From: Enterocola sp045611845
Lineage (GTDB): Bacteria > Bacteroidota > Bacteroidia > Bacteroidales > Paludibacteraceae
NCBI GenBank assembly: GCA_045611845.1
Contig: JAZKXZ010000010.1
Location: 1 to 30,399, forward strand
DNA length: 30,399 bases
Direction: 5' to 3'
Within the stretch, counting starts at the first letter, position 1, and each line of letters starts with the position of its first letter. Of the stretch, positions 8,056-15,914 are shown piece after piece. Below the pieces are notes generated by a model. The model was not told the origin of the DNA. It saw only the letters and a program-made list of their open reading frames with translations, and made no database searches. The position numbers and the translations under genes are program-made.

Positions 8056-8084
8056 ATGGCGAATATCCTTAAAATCTAAATATT

Positions 8085-8819
8085 ATGCCATACCGTCGCT
8101 TGCCAAATACAGATGCAGCGCGCCTTCGTGCTATGAAAGTAGCCAAGGCAAAATTTGAAGAAATGGGTTCTTCTGCATCTCCTTTCTCTACAAAAACTAT
8201 GATAGAGATAAACTCATTTATACCTCAGTTTGAAAGAGCAATTTCTGAGTATAAAATGTCTGTCTCTATGCAGAGTGAAAAGAGTTCTAAATATCAGCAA
8301 CTCGTACGAAATGCAAGAATGTATGTGTCGCACTTCATTCAAGTATTAAATCTATCATGTCTTAGAAATGAGATTAAGCCAGAGAAGAAGCTTATGTACA
8401 AACTTCTTCCAGATAACTATACTGTGCCAGATTTGAGTACAGAAGCTCTACTTTTAGAGTGGGGTAAAAACATTATCGACGGCGAAACAGAGCGCACAAT
8501 GAGTAGTCCAGGTAGTGCAATCTACAATCCTTCTATCGGTAAAGTTAAAGTTCACTACGAGCTTTTTGCAGAAGCCTACCAAGGCAAAAAAGTTTCTCAA
8601 AAAACTTCAGGACGCTTTTTAGATAATATTCAAAGTCTCAGAACAAAAGCAGACCAAATAATTTTAGACCTTTGGAACCAAATCGAAGGTCACTTTGCCG
8701 AACTTGGCACCGAGCAAATGCAAGAGCGCTCAAAAGAGTTTGGTATTGTGTATTATTTGCGTCGCAAAGAACGTCAAAAACTTGGTTTGCCAGTGTCGGG
8801 TATGGATGATGATGAATAA
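8085..8819 (+). CDS. Conserved hypothetical protein, Bacteroidota type
   Basis: A 244-residue soluble protein beginning MPYRRLPNTDAARLRAM. I recognise this start from uncharacterised Bacteroidales proteins but know no function. It is mostly predicted helical (residues 5-100 and 160-230), rich in charged residues, ends in an acidic DDDE tail, and has no signal peptide, transmembrane segment or recognisable catalytic motif. A middle stretch (about 125-155) containing SSPGSAIYNPSIGKVKVHY is likely a small beta or loop region. It stands alone: a terminator lies 29 nt upstream and the gyrB inverted repeat is about 105 nt downstream. The 8820-8916 gap after it shows no other feature. Function unknown. 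Confidence 0.85.
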   Translation: MPYRRLPNTDAARLRAMKVAKAKFEEMGSSASPFSTKTMIEINSFIPQFERAISEYKMSVSMQSEKSSKYQQLVRNARMYVSHFIQVLNLSCLRNEIKPEKKLMYKLLPDNYTVPDLSTEALLLEWGKNIIDGETERTMSSPGSAIYNPSIGKVKVHYELFAEAYQGKKVSQKTSGRFLDNIQSLRTKADQIILDLWNQIEGHFAELGTEQMQERSKEFGIVYYLRRKERQKLGLPVSGMDDDE

Positions 8820-8916
8820 AACGCCTAAAAATCCCTCCTTTAAAAGTCACTTTCATAGTGCGATATTTTTTTAAAATTAGTCCTTAAAAAATAGCGATTT
8901 TTCAGTATTATTTTCT

Positions 8917-8924
8917 TATATTTG
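8917..8924 (+). promoter_or_regulatory. Predicted -7 element of the gyrB promoter
   Basis: TATATTTG at 8917-8924 matches the Bacteroidota -7 consensus. Its last base is also the first base of the 12-bp inverted repeat at 8924-8953, so transcription would be expected to start inside that repeat. The gyrB ATG follows at 8988. Confidence 0.55.
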
Positions 8925-8961
8925 TACGTTAGTTCGGTTTAGAACTAACGTACTTTTTTTT
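8924..8961 (+). promoter_or_regulatory. 12-bp inverted repeat plus T8 at the gyrB promoter (operator or terminator)
   Basis: GTACGTTAGTTC (8924-8935) pairs perfectly with 8942-8953 around a six-base loop, and eight T follow (8954-8961). As RNA it would be an intrinsic terminator for the upstream hypothetical gene. As DNA it straddles the predicted gyrB start site, where only part of the left arm would be transcribed, which suits an operator or a supercoiling-sensitive cruciform. The sequence alone does not decide between these. Confidence 0.6.
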
Positions 8962-8987
8962 AGTTCAGAATAACATAAAATTATAAT

Positions 8988-10955
8988 ATGGAAGAAGTAG
9001 AAAAAATCCAGCAAGCAGAAGATTATGGTGCAGGTAGTATTACCGTGTTAGAAGGTTTAGAGGCGGTTAGAAAACGTCCTGCCATGTACATTGGCGACAT
9101 TAGCCAAAAAGGTCTTCACCACTTAGTGTATGAGGTAGTCGATAACTCTATCGACGAGGCTATGGCTGGATATTGTAAAAATATTGACGTAGTCATCAAC
9201 GAAGACAATTCTATCAGCGTATCAGACGACGGTCGTGGTATTCCTGTGGATATGCACGAAAAAGAAGGCAAGTCTGCTCTAGAAGTGGTGCTTACCGTGC
9301 TTCACGCTGGTGGTAAGTTCGACAAAGATAGTTACAAAGTATCTGGTGGTCTTCACGGTGTGGGTGTTTCTTGTGTGAATGCACTTTCTACATACCTAAG
9401 AGCTGAGGTTCACAGAAATGGTAAAATCTACATGCAAGAATACGCTGTAGGTAAACCATTTGAGCCAGTAAGAGTGATTGGTGATAGCGACAGAACAGGT
9501 ACTACCATCACCTTCAAACCAGATGGTTCTATCTTCACTACTACAGAATACAAATTTGATATTCTTTCTGCTCGTCTTAGAGAGCTTGCATACCTAAACG
9601 CAGGTATTAAACTTACTCTTACCGACAAACGTGTGGCAGAAGGCGAAGAACCAAAACAAGAAGTATATTTCTCTAAAGAAGGTCTTAAAGAATTCGTTCT
9701 TTATGTGGACGAATCTCGCGAAAAACTTCTAAACGATGTTATTCATATTCAAACAGACAAATATGATACACCAGTAGAAATCGCTATGACCTACAACACC
9801 TCTTACGGTGAAAATGTTCACTCATACGTAAACAACATTAACACCATCGAGGGTGGTACTCACCTTGCAGGTTTCCGTCGTGGTCTTACACGTACACTTA
9901 AGAAATATGCAGAAGAAAACAAACTTCTAGACAAACTTGAAAAAGCAAAAATAGAACTTAATGGCGACGACTTCCGCGAAGGTCTTACTGCTATTGTTTC
10001 TATCAAAGTGGCAGAACCACAATTCGAAGGTCAAACCAAAACAAAACTTGGTAACAACGAGGTAATGGGTTCTGTAGATATGGCTGTGAGCGAAGCTCTT
10101 GGCAACTTCCTAGAAGAAAATCCCAAAGAAGCAAAACTTATCGTAGAAAAAGTAGTACTTGCTGCTACTGCTCGTAAAGCTGCTCAAAACGCACGTAAAC
10201 TTGTGCAACGTGCTAGCCCACTTTCAGGTTTTGGTCTTCCAGGTAAACTATTCGACTGCTCAAGTAAAGACCCTTCTGAATGCGAATTATTCCTTGTCGA
10301 AGGTGACTCTGCGGGTGGTACAGCAAAACAAGGTCGTGACCGTGTTACTCAAGCTATCCTTCCACTTCGTGGTAAAATCTTGAACGTAGAAAAAGCTATG
10401 ACACACAAAGTGTTTGATAGCCAAGAAATCAAAAATATCTACACAGCACTTGGTGTAACTATTGGTACCAAAGACGACTCTAAGGCACTTAACTTAGAAA
10501 AACTTCGTTACCATAAAGTTATTATTATGACCGATGCCGACGTGGACGGTAGCCACATTGCAACACTTATCCTTACCTTCTTCTTCCGTTATATGAAAGA
10601 ACTTATTGAAGGTGGTCACGTGTACATTGCTACTCCTCCACTTTATCTATGCAAAAAAGGCAAAGTAGAAGAATACTGCTGGAACGAACAACAACGTCTT
10701 GCTTTCATTGAAAAATATGGCAACAACGGCACAGAAAGCGGTATCCACGTACAACGTTACAAAGGTCTTGGTGAGATGAATGCTGCTCAGCTTAAAGAAA
10801 CCACTATGGACAAAGCAAACAGAACACTACGCCAAGTAACTATCGAAAACGCTATGAGCGCAGACCGTATCTTCTCTATGCTTATGGGCGACGACGTGGC
10901 TCCACGTAGAGAGTTTATCGAAAAGAACGCAACATACGCACGTATCGACGCATAA
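8988..10955 (+). CDS. gyrB: DNA gyrase subunit B
   Basis: GyrB is the ATPase subunit of the A2B2 gyrase that introduces negative supercoils. The N-terminal GHKL ATPase domain has DNSIDEAMAG, DDGRGIPVD and GGLHGVGVSCVNALS; the transducer domain carries the QTKTKLGN segment; the TOPRIM domain has LVEGDSAGGTAKQGRD and TDADVDGSHI with its catalytic acids; and the C-terminus ends REFIEKNATYARIDA. The 655-residue length and QAILPLRGKILNVEKA fit GyrB rather than ParE, although separating the two by eye is not absolute. The ATG at 8988 gives the expected start just ahead of the ITVLEGLEAVRKRPAMYIG motif. Codon use looks optimised (many AAC, GGT, CGT), as expected for a highly expressed gene. Known gyrB genes are relaxation-induced, and a perfect inverted repeat overlaps its promoter here. 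Confidence 0.95.
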   Translation: MEEVEKIQQAEDYGAGSITVLEGLEAVRKRPAMYIGDISQKGLHHLVYEVVDNSIDEAMAGYCKNIDVVINEDNSISVSDDGRGIPVDMHEKEGKSALEVVLTVLHAGGKFDKDSYKVSGGLHGVGVSCVNALSTYLRAEVHRNGKIYMQEYAVGKPFEPVRVIGDSDRTGTTITFKPDGSIFTTTEYKFDILSARLRELAYLNAGIKLTLTDKRVAEGEEPKQEVYFSKEGLKEFVLYVDESREKLLNDVIHIQTDKYDTPVEIAMTYNTSYGENVHSYVNNINTIEGGTHLAGFRRGLTRTLKKYAEENKLLDKLEKAKIELNGDDFREGLTAIVSIKVAEPQFEGQTKTKLGNNEVMGSVDMAVSEALGNFLEENPKEAKLIVEKVVLAATARKAAQNARKLVQRASPLSGFGLPGKLFDCSSKDPSECELFLVEGDSAGGTAKQGRDRVTQAILPLRGKILNVEKAMTHKVFDSQEIKNIYTALGVTIGTKDDSKALNLEKLRYHKVIIMTDADVDGSHIATLILTFFFRYMKELIEGGHVYIATPPLYLCKKGKVEEYCWNEQQRLAFIEKYGNNGTESGIHVQRYKGLGEMNAAQLKETTMDKANRTLRQVTIENAMSADRIFSMLMGDDVAPRREFIEKNATYARIDA

Positions 10956-10969
10956 TTTGTATTTCCTAA

Positions 10970-12235
10970 ATGGGTACAAGCAAACTAAATATACAATCAG
11001 TGTGCAGCTATTTTCATATAGCTTGCACACTGTTTTTATTTGGTGCTATTCCATTCTACTATTCTAGTTTCCTTCAATATGGCCTAATTTTCTTCTTTGT
11101 TTCCTTTGCAGCAGACTATCTTGCTAGCAAAAGATGGCAACAAGGTTTCGCCCTAGACAAAACCAGAATAGTATCACTACTTGTTCTTTTACAATTTGTT
11201 TTACTCTTTGTATTTAGTTTTTTCGAGGCAGATACTCGCTATCTTTCCACTATTTACGAATACCGAATGTCGTTTTTAGGATTTGGATTGGTAGGACTGC
11301 TTGGAGTGTCAGATAAGTTTAGAGTAAGGCATTTTGCTTATACTGTACCTCTCACGGTAATAGCCTTCCTTATAGTCTTATATGGTTATTTGCCAGAAAG
11401 TTTCTTTCAGCTAGATTTAAAAAAGAAATTAGTAGAAATTTCATACTACAGAAGTCTTCATATTTGCGCGCACATGCAATTGAATATATTCTTATGTGCG
11501 GGCATGATGTTGTTTTCTAAACTAATAACCATAACAAAGAGTAAACTAGAGAAGGTTTTTTCTATCCTTATGATAGTTTTCTTTTATGTTCTTATACTTT
11601 CTACGCAGGCTAGGGTAGGCATTATAAATGCTAGTGTAGTGCTAGTTTTCATTATTCTTCGTTTTACAATAAAGAAACTGAAATATCTAATACCAACCAT
11701 AGCAGTATTGCTTACTTTAGGCTTAGGTATGGCCTTATTCTTGCTTTCAGACAACCCTATTAAGAAAGATATACCTGTACTTAATAGAACCAATCCAAGG
11801 GAATTTATTTGGCAAGATGGTGTAGATTTAATTAAAGAATCTCCACTGCTAGGTGTAGGTGCCGGTACAAATGCTTTAAGGGTGAAAGAAAAACTTCTTG
11901 CCGATGAACAGTTGCGCAGTATGGAGTGGTTTCTTATAATGCATCTAAAGAAAGAACATGTATTTGGAATGCATACTCACAACCAAATAATGCAAAGCTG
12001 GCAAGAATATGGCATTATAGGATTAGTTGCTATTTTAGCCCTTTGGGGTTCTGTTATTTGGGCATCAAGAAGGTCTCTTACTCTAAATGTAATCTTCCTT
12101 GTTATACTGGTTCAGCTAATAACTGAAGTAATAGATGGAGGTGTCACCTCAATTGGTTTCTGCTTTTACATTTATCTTATCCTACTTCTGCTTAACTCTG
12201 GTGAAGTGGGACGCGATAAAAGACTTCTAAATTAA
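10970..12235 (+). CDS. O-antigen ligase/polymerase-like membrane protein (Wzy_C family)
   Basis: A 421-residue protein with about ten to twelve hydrophobic segments and a large periplasmic loop in the C-terminal half. The loop has the family pattern LLGVGAGTN followed by HTHNQIMQSWQEYGIIGLVAILALW, including the HxHN stretch typical of WaaL/Wzy_C proteins. Such enzymes transfer a polymer from undecaprenyl diphosphate to lipid A core, or polymerise O units; which applies cannot be read here. It begins 14 nt after the gyrB stop, but codons 10-22 overlap a terminator-like hairpin (10998-11037), so its start or expression is uncertain. It converges with the glycosyltransferase operon, and the two terminal genes share a TTAA containing both stops. 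Linkage to glycosyltransferases supports a surface glycan role. Confidence 0.82.
   Translation: MGTSKLNIQSVCSYFHIACTLFLFGAIPFYYSSFLQYGLIFFFVSFAADYLASKRWQQGFALDKTRIVSLLVLLQFVLLFVFSFFEADTRYLSTIYEYRMSFLGFGLVGLLGVSDKFRVRHFAYTVPLTVIAFLIVLYGYLPESFFQLDLKKKLVEISYYRSLHICAHMQLNIFLCAGMMLFSKLITITKSKLEKVFSILMIVFFYVLILSTQARVGIINASVVLVFIILRFTIKKLKYLIPTIAVLLTLGLGMALFLLSDNPIKKDIPVLNRTNPREFIWQDGVDLIKESPLLGVGAGTNALRVKEKLLADEQLRSMEWFLIMHLKKEHVFGMHTHNQIMQSWQEYGIIGLVAILALWGSVIWASRRSLTLNVIFLVILVQLITEVIDGGVTSIGFCFYIYLILLLLNSGEVGRDKRLLN
10998..11037 (+). terminator. Intrinsic-terminator-like hairpin inside the 5' end of the ligase ORF
   Basis: CAGTGTGCAGCTAT (10998-11011) pairs with 11018-11032 apart from one bulged T, and five T follow (11033-11037). 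It begins 43 nt after the gyrB stop, the right place for a gyrB terminator, yet it lies inside the reading frame assigned to the ligase. Confidence 0.65.
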
Positions 12236-13065
12236 AGTATATTCTTGAAGCGTTCTGGAAGTTTCACTACCACTTTCCACCAAGCCATAGAAGGTTTGTT
12301 CCATGCATAAGGCTTACGGCAAAATGTTTGGAAAAGTCTTAGTTTTGTAGATATTTTGTCTAGTTCTATTGCAGGTCTTTCTGTTACTGCCACTATGGTT
12401 TTTCTGCGTTTTTCAATATGTTTTGCCCAGCCTCCAGCCATTCTGTCTTTGTCTGAAAAGCGAGCCATAAGCATATTATCGTCGAAACCACCCAGGTGTA
12501 TTAAGTATAGGTGTTCGGCAATATGGAAGTTTTGCCCTTTTATTCTATGAAATCCTGAACCCCATGTAAGTGGTTGTGCCACCACCACAGGTTTGGTGTA
12601 GCGAGTAGAAGCAAATGCATAACTTCTTTGGCTTAGGAAATTTTCATCTTCTCTAATAGGGCCTTCTTCGTTTAAGTTTTGCCCCACATCTAGTCCTAAC
12701 CCAGAGGCTGAGGTTTTAATATTTAGTGTAGAAAGATATGCTCTAAGCGACATTTCTAGTTTTGGGTCCACCACTAAGAATTCATCTGCGTCGCAGCCAA
12801 TAATTAGATCGTAGTCGGTGAGTAGTTCTGCAGCTCTATCTGAAAGAAATTTAAGTCGTGCTCTGTCTAGTGCCACCACTTTGCCTTGTATCTTCTCCAC
12901 TTTGGTAATGTTTACACCTTCTGAGCCTTCTGGAGCCTCTTGGTCTAGTCCGTCTAGGAAGACATAAAGATTTTCTCTGCCTATTTCCTTGCCGTAATAA
13001 GAAATCCATTTTTTAAGGAAAAAGGCATCGTTTCTAGCCATTGTGATAGCTGCTATTTTTTTCAT
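12232..13065 (-). CDS. Glycosyltransferase (GT2-like, PF13704-type), paralogue 1
   Basis: A 277-residue cytoplasmic protein starting MKKIAAITMARNDAFFLKK, the start of the Glyco_tranf_2_4 group (a GT-A-fold family often seen in lipopolysaccharide clusters). The DYDLIIGCDADEFLVV stretch carries the DxD-type metal/nucleotide-sugar motif (DADE). The donor and acceptor are unknown. It is clearly homologous along its whole length to the protein at 15024-15857, which has the same length. It is the last gene of a four-gene minus-strand operon, with a single base separating it from the GT2 gene upstream. Its stop codon shares TTAA (12232-12235) with the stop of the convergent ligase gene. Confidence 0.85.
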   Translation of the reverse strand: MKKIAAITMARNDAFFLKKWISYYGKEIGRENLYVFLDGLDQEAPEGSEGVNITKVEKIQGKVVALDRARLKFLSDRAAELLTDYDLIIGCDADEFLVVDPKLEMSLRAYLSTLNIKTSASGLGLDVGQNLNEEGPIREDENFLSQRSYAFASTRYTKPVVVAQPLTWGSGFHRIKGQNFHIAEHLYLIHLGGFDDNMLMARFSDKDRMAGGWAKHIEKRRKTIVAVTERPAIELDKISTKLRLFQTFCRKPYAWNKPSMAWWKVVVKLPERFKNIL

Positions 13066-13066
13066 A

Positions 13067-13945
13067 TTATCTTAAATTTCCGTGAACAATACCAAATAAT
13101 GTACCAAAAAAGTAACCTGCTGCGTGCACTACCATACCAAGTTGCCAAGCACATCTAGATAGCACCACTGCTTGTCTTAGGCGCACATCAAATGCAGAAA
13201 AACATCCACTACCATATTTGTTTATAATGTAGTGTTTGATGTCGAAGTTTACAGATTTTGCAAATTTTATCTTCTTCTCTAGGTTTTTATTATTGCTAAT
13301 AGAAGTGCCAGACACGCGATAAACAGCTGTGTTTTCTTCTAGATAATGTAAGTCTCCATTTGCAAGTAAAGACAGCCACACAGGGTAGTCAAATGTCATG
13401 AACTTATGTTCAATATAGTCATCTATATTGCAATACTCTTTAAACGCACTATGTCTGAAACAAACAGTAGGCGAGAAAATAATATTTCTATATAGGATAT
13501 GGTCAAAAGGTGTTTTGTTTGGAGTATTAAATAAATACTCAGCATTGATATTTGGCTTGAAATTGCCATTTTTTAGGTGCAAAACGCCAGAAAAAGACAA
13601 GTGACAATTACTATGTGCATCCATGTAATCTACCTGTTTTTGTAGCTTATTTTCATCAATCCAATAGTCGTCGCTTTCTAGCACTGCAAGGTATTCGCCT
13701 GTGGCTTTTTCAAGTAAAAATTTGTAGTTTTTAAGCAGTCCTTGGTTTACTGTTTGTTTAAAAAGTTTTACTTGTGTATGCTTTTTAGCGTAGCCAAGTG
13801 CTATTTGGTATGTATTGTCTGTAGAGCAGTCGTCATTGATAAGCAGTTCTATCTCGAAGCTAGTTTTTTGTGCAAGAAAACTCTCTATAGCTTGTGCTAT
13901 ATAGGCTTCGTGATTGTATGTAGGCATTAAAACACTTACTTTCAT
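13067..13945 (-). CDS. Family 2 glycosyltransferase
   Basis: A 292-residue GT2 enzyme. The N-terminal GT-A domain begins MKVSVLMPTYNHEAYIAQAI and includes LLINDDCSTDNT (nucleotide-sugar site) and VLESDDYWID with the metal-binding DD pair at about residues 91-92. A hydrophobic stretch near the C-terminus (about 270-288) could contact the membrane. It is expected to transfer a sugar onto a lipid-linked surface glycan, specificity unknown. It lies between the GT4 gene (1-base gap) and paralogue 1 of the PF13704 pair (1-base gap), so it belongs to the same transcript. Confidence 0.9.
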   Translation of the reverse strand: MKVSVLMPTYNHEAYIAQAIESFLAQKTSFEIELLINDDCSTDNTYQIALGYAKKHTQVKLFKQTVNQGLLKNYKFLLEKATGEYLAVLESDDYWIDENKLQKQVDYMDAHSNCHLSFSGVLHLKNGNFKPNINAEYLFNTPNKTPFDHILYRNIIFSPTVCFRHSAFKEYCNIDDYIEHKFMTFDYPVWLSLLANGDLHYLEENTAVYRVSGTSISNNKNLEKKIKFAKSVNFDIKHYIINKYGSGCFSAFDVRLRQAVVLSRCAWQLGMVVHAAGYFFGTLFGIVHGNLR

Positions 13946-13946
13946 A

Positions 13947-15020
13947 TTATGCTTTTTTTAGGCTGTTAAACAGCGATTCCCACTCGTTTATAATAGTTTC
14001 TTCTGCAAACTTTTTGCCCACGTATTCGGCAGCCTCTTTAGAGAAACTCATACGTAGGTCTTCGTCTAAAATGCAAGTTTGTATAGCTTCTGCTAGTGCG
14101 TCTATTTGCATAGGTGGCACTAAAAGACCTGTTTTGCCGTGCTCAATAATTTCATCCGGACCTGTTTCGCATGCAAAACTCACAGCAGGAAGCCCCATTG
14201 CAGCAGCTTCTATTAACACAAGAGGAAGCCCCTCGAAACGAGAAGACATCACATACATTCCACTTTCTTTAAACAGTGCTTGAATATTATTTGTAGGTGG
14301 AATTAGTTGCACAGATTGTGCTAAATTAAACTTATCTATAAGCGATTGCAATAGCTTGGTTTGTTTGCCTTTGCCTGCAATTACTAGTTTCCAGTCTTTT
14401 TTATCCTTCACTTTGCTCCAAGCTTCTATTAAAAGATCGAAGCCTTTTTGTCCTGTAAAGCGACCCACTGCCACGGCTGTGTGCTTGGTAGGCGAGGTGT
14501 ACTCTGGCAAGTTTATAGTGATAGGGTTGTGTATGCAACTTACCTTATCGGTATGGAATTTTTGCTTGTAAGAAAGTGCGTCTGCTTGAGTTAGAGTGAC
14601 TACCCAGTCGCCATATTTTGCTACCAATTTGCGAGAGAGTGTCTGCATAGGTTTTGAGTGCATTAGGGAGTTGAAATGTTCCCAATAAATAGTTTTATAT
14701 GGCTTGCAAGCAGGAATTTTAAATGTGGCACGAGAAGCATCCACCACTATTATAAAATCTGGCTCTATACTTTTAAAGCAGTTTTTTAGTCTATAATGAC
14801 GTCTTAAGTCGCGATAAGGGAAAATACTATTGTCTGCTCCTTGGTGTATATAATGTAATTTTACCTCTGGAAGAACCTCAAAAAACGGTTTGTTATTGCC
14901 CACTAAAGACACTATATGCACCTGGTGTGAGCGCATACTTAGGCTATTGGCTATTTGAATAGTAACACGTTCTGTGCCTCCAATATTGTCTAGTGCCTTT
15001 ATAACAAAAACAAGCTTCAT
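13947..15020 (-). CDS. Family 4 glycosyltransferase (GT-B fold)
   Basis: A 357-residue retaining glycosyltransferase. The N-terminal Rossmann domain carries IGGTERVTIQIANSL; the C-terminal domain (from about residue 180) has AVGRFTGQKGFDLLIEAW, LVIAGKG, MSSRFEGLPLVLIEAAAMGLPAVSF and ACETGPDEIIEHGKTGLLV, the EX7E-type donor-binding region of GT4. It probably adds a hexose or related sugar to the same glycan as its neighbours. Three bases separate it from the upstream PF13704-type gene and one base from the GT2 gene downstream. The substrate cannot be read from the sequence. Confidence 0.92.
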   Translation of the reverse strand: MKLVFVIKALDNIGGTERVTIQIANSLSMRSHQVHIVSLVGNNKPFFEVLPEVKLHYIHQGADNSIFPYRDLRRHYRLKNCFKSIEPDFIIVVDASRATFKIPACKPYKTIYWEHFNSLMHSKPMQTLSRKLVAKYGDWVVTLTQADALSYKQKFHTDKVSCIHNPITINLPEYTSPTKHTAVAVGRFTGQKGFDLLIEAWSKVKDKKDWKLVIAGKGKQTKLLQSLIDKFNLAQSVQLIPPTNNIQALFKESGMYVMSSRFEGLPLVLIEAAAMGLPAVSFACETGPDEIIEHGKTGLLVPPMQIDALAEAIQTCILDEDLRMSFSKEAAEYVGKKFAEETIINEWESLFNSLKKA

Positions 15021-15023
15021 ATA

Positions 15024-15857
15024 TTATACTGTAGCCGAAAATCTTTCAGGAATTCTTATTATCATCTTCCAAAAATACATATACGGACGTGTACACATAA
15101 ATGGGTGACGAATAAGAGTTTGTAAAAAGCGTGCCACAGGAAGGAATTTATCTCCGTCTAACGCTTTTTTAATAGTAACCAAACGAATAGTTCTATAACG
15201 TTGGTTCATGTGTTTGGTCCAGCCTTCGCTAATGCGTTCTTGGTCGTTGAACTTAGCTTTATAAATGCCTTCATCTACAGAACCAAAGTGGAAAAGATAT
15301 AGGTTTTTGTCTATTCTATAGTTGCGACCTTTCACTCTGTGAAAACCTGCACCCCAATGCACACGCTCCGAAACCACCACAGGTTTGGTGTATTGAGAGT
15401 CCATAAGAGCATATTTTCTTTGGCTAAGGAAAGGTTTGGTATCGTCGATTGGAAGTTCTTCTTTTAGGTGTTGACCCACGTCAATGCCTAGGCCTGAAAT
15501 ACAAGGTTTGCATTTTGCAGTGCTTAGATATTCTACCAATGTTTTACCCACTTTTGGGTCTACCACTAGTAGTTCGTCTGCATCACCACCAATTACTAGG
15601 TCGTAGCGTTCAAGAAGTTTATGTGCTTGCTCATTCAAGAAGCCAATACGTGTGCGGTCTGCCACTGTTACTTCTTGCGACACACGTTTACGTATTACTA
15701 CATTTACCTTGCCAGTATCGTATGGCAAAGACTGATCTTCACCGTCTAAAAACACGTAAAGATTTTCCTCTCCTAGTTCTTTCCCGTAATATGAAATCCA
15801 TTTTTTTAGAAAAAATGCATCATTACGGGCCATTGTGATAGCGCATATTCTTTTCAT
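15024..15857 (-). CDS. Glycosyltransferase (GT2-like, PF13704-type), paralogue 2
   Basis: First gene of the glycosyltransferase operon, 277 residues, starting MKRICAITMARNDAFFLKK and containing YDLVIGGDADELLVVDP (DADE metal/donor motif). It aligns without large gaps with the enzyme at 12232-13065; N-terminal blocks and the GLGxDVGQ, TKPVVV and GFHRxKGxN stretches are shared, while the C-terminal third has diverged more. This suggests an old duplication with changed specificity. The ATG lies only a few bases after a TATATTTG promoter box (15862-15869), so the mRNA may have almost no leader. Donor and acceptor are unknown. Confidence 0.86.
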   Translation of the reverse strand: MKRICAITMARNDAFFLKKWISYYGKELGEENLYVFLDGEDQSLPYDTGKVNVVIRKRVSQEVTVADRTRIGFLNEQAHKLLERYDLVIGGDADELLVVDPKVGKTLVEYLSTAKCKPCISGLGIDVGQHLKEELPIDDTKPFLSQRKYALMDSQYTKPVVVSERVHWGAGFHRVKGRNYRIDKNLYLFHFGSVDEGIYKAKFNDQERISEGWTKHMNQRYRTIRLVTIKKALDGDKFLPVARFLQTLIRHPFMCTRPYMYFWKMIIRIPERFSATV

Positions 15858-15861
15858 ATTG

Positions 15862-15891
15862 CAAATATAACTAAAATTTTTATTATTTTTG
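15862..15891. promoter_or_regulatory. Divergent promoters for the glycosyltransferase operon and the second prenyl synthase
   Basis: Within the 57-bp gap, TATATTTG on the minus strand (15869-15862) and TATTTTTG on the plus strand (15884-15891) both fit TAnnTTTG. The minus-strand box ends four bases before the ATG of the glycosyltransferase gene, which implies a leaderless or nearly leaderless transcript. The plus-strand box leaves about 23 nt to the prenyl synthase ATG. Confidence 0.6.
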
Positions 15892-15914
15892 TGTACTAAA
15901 TAAGAGCGAATAAG

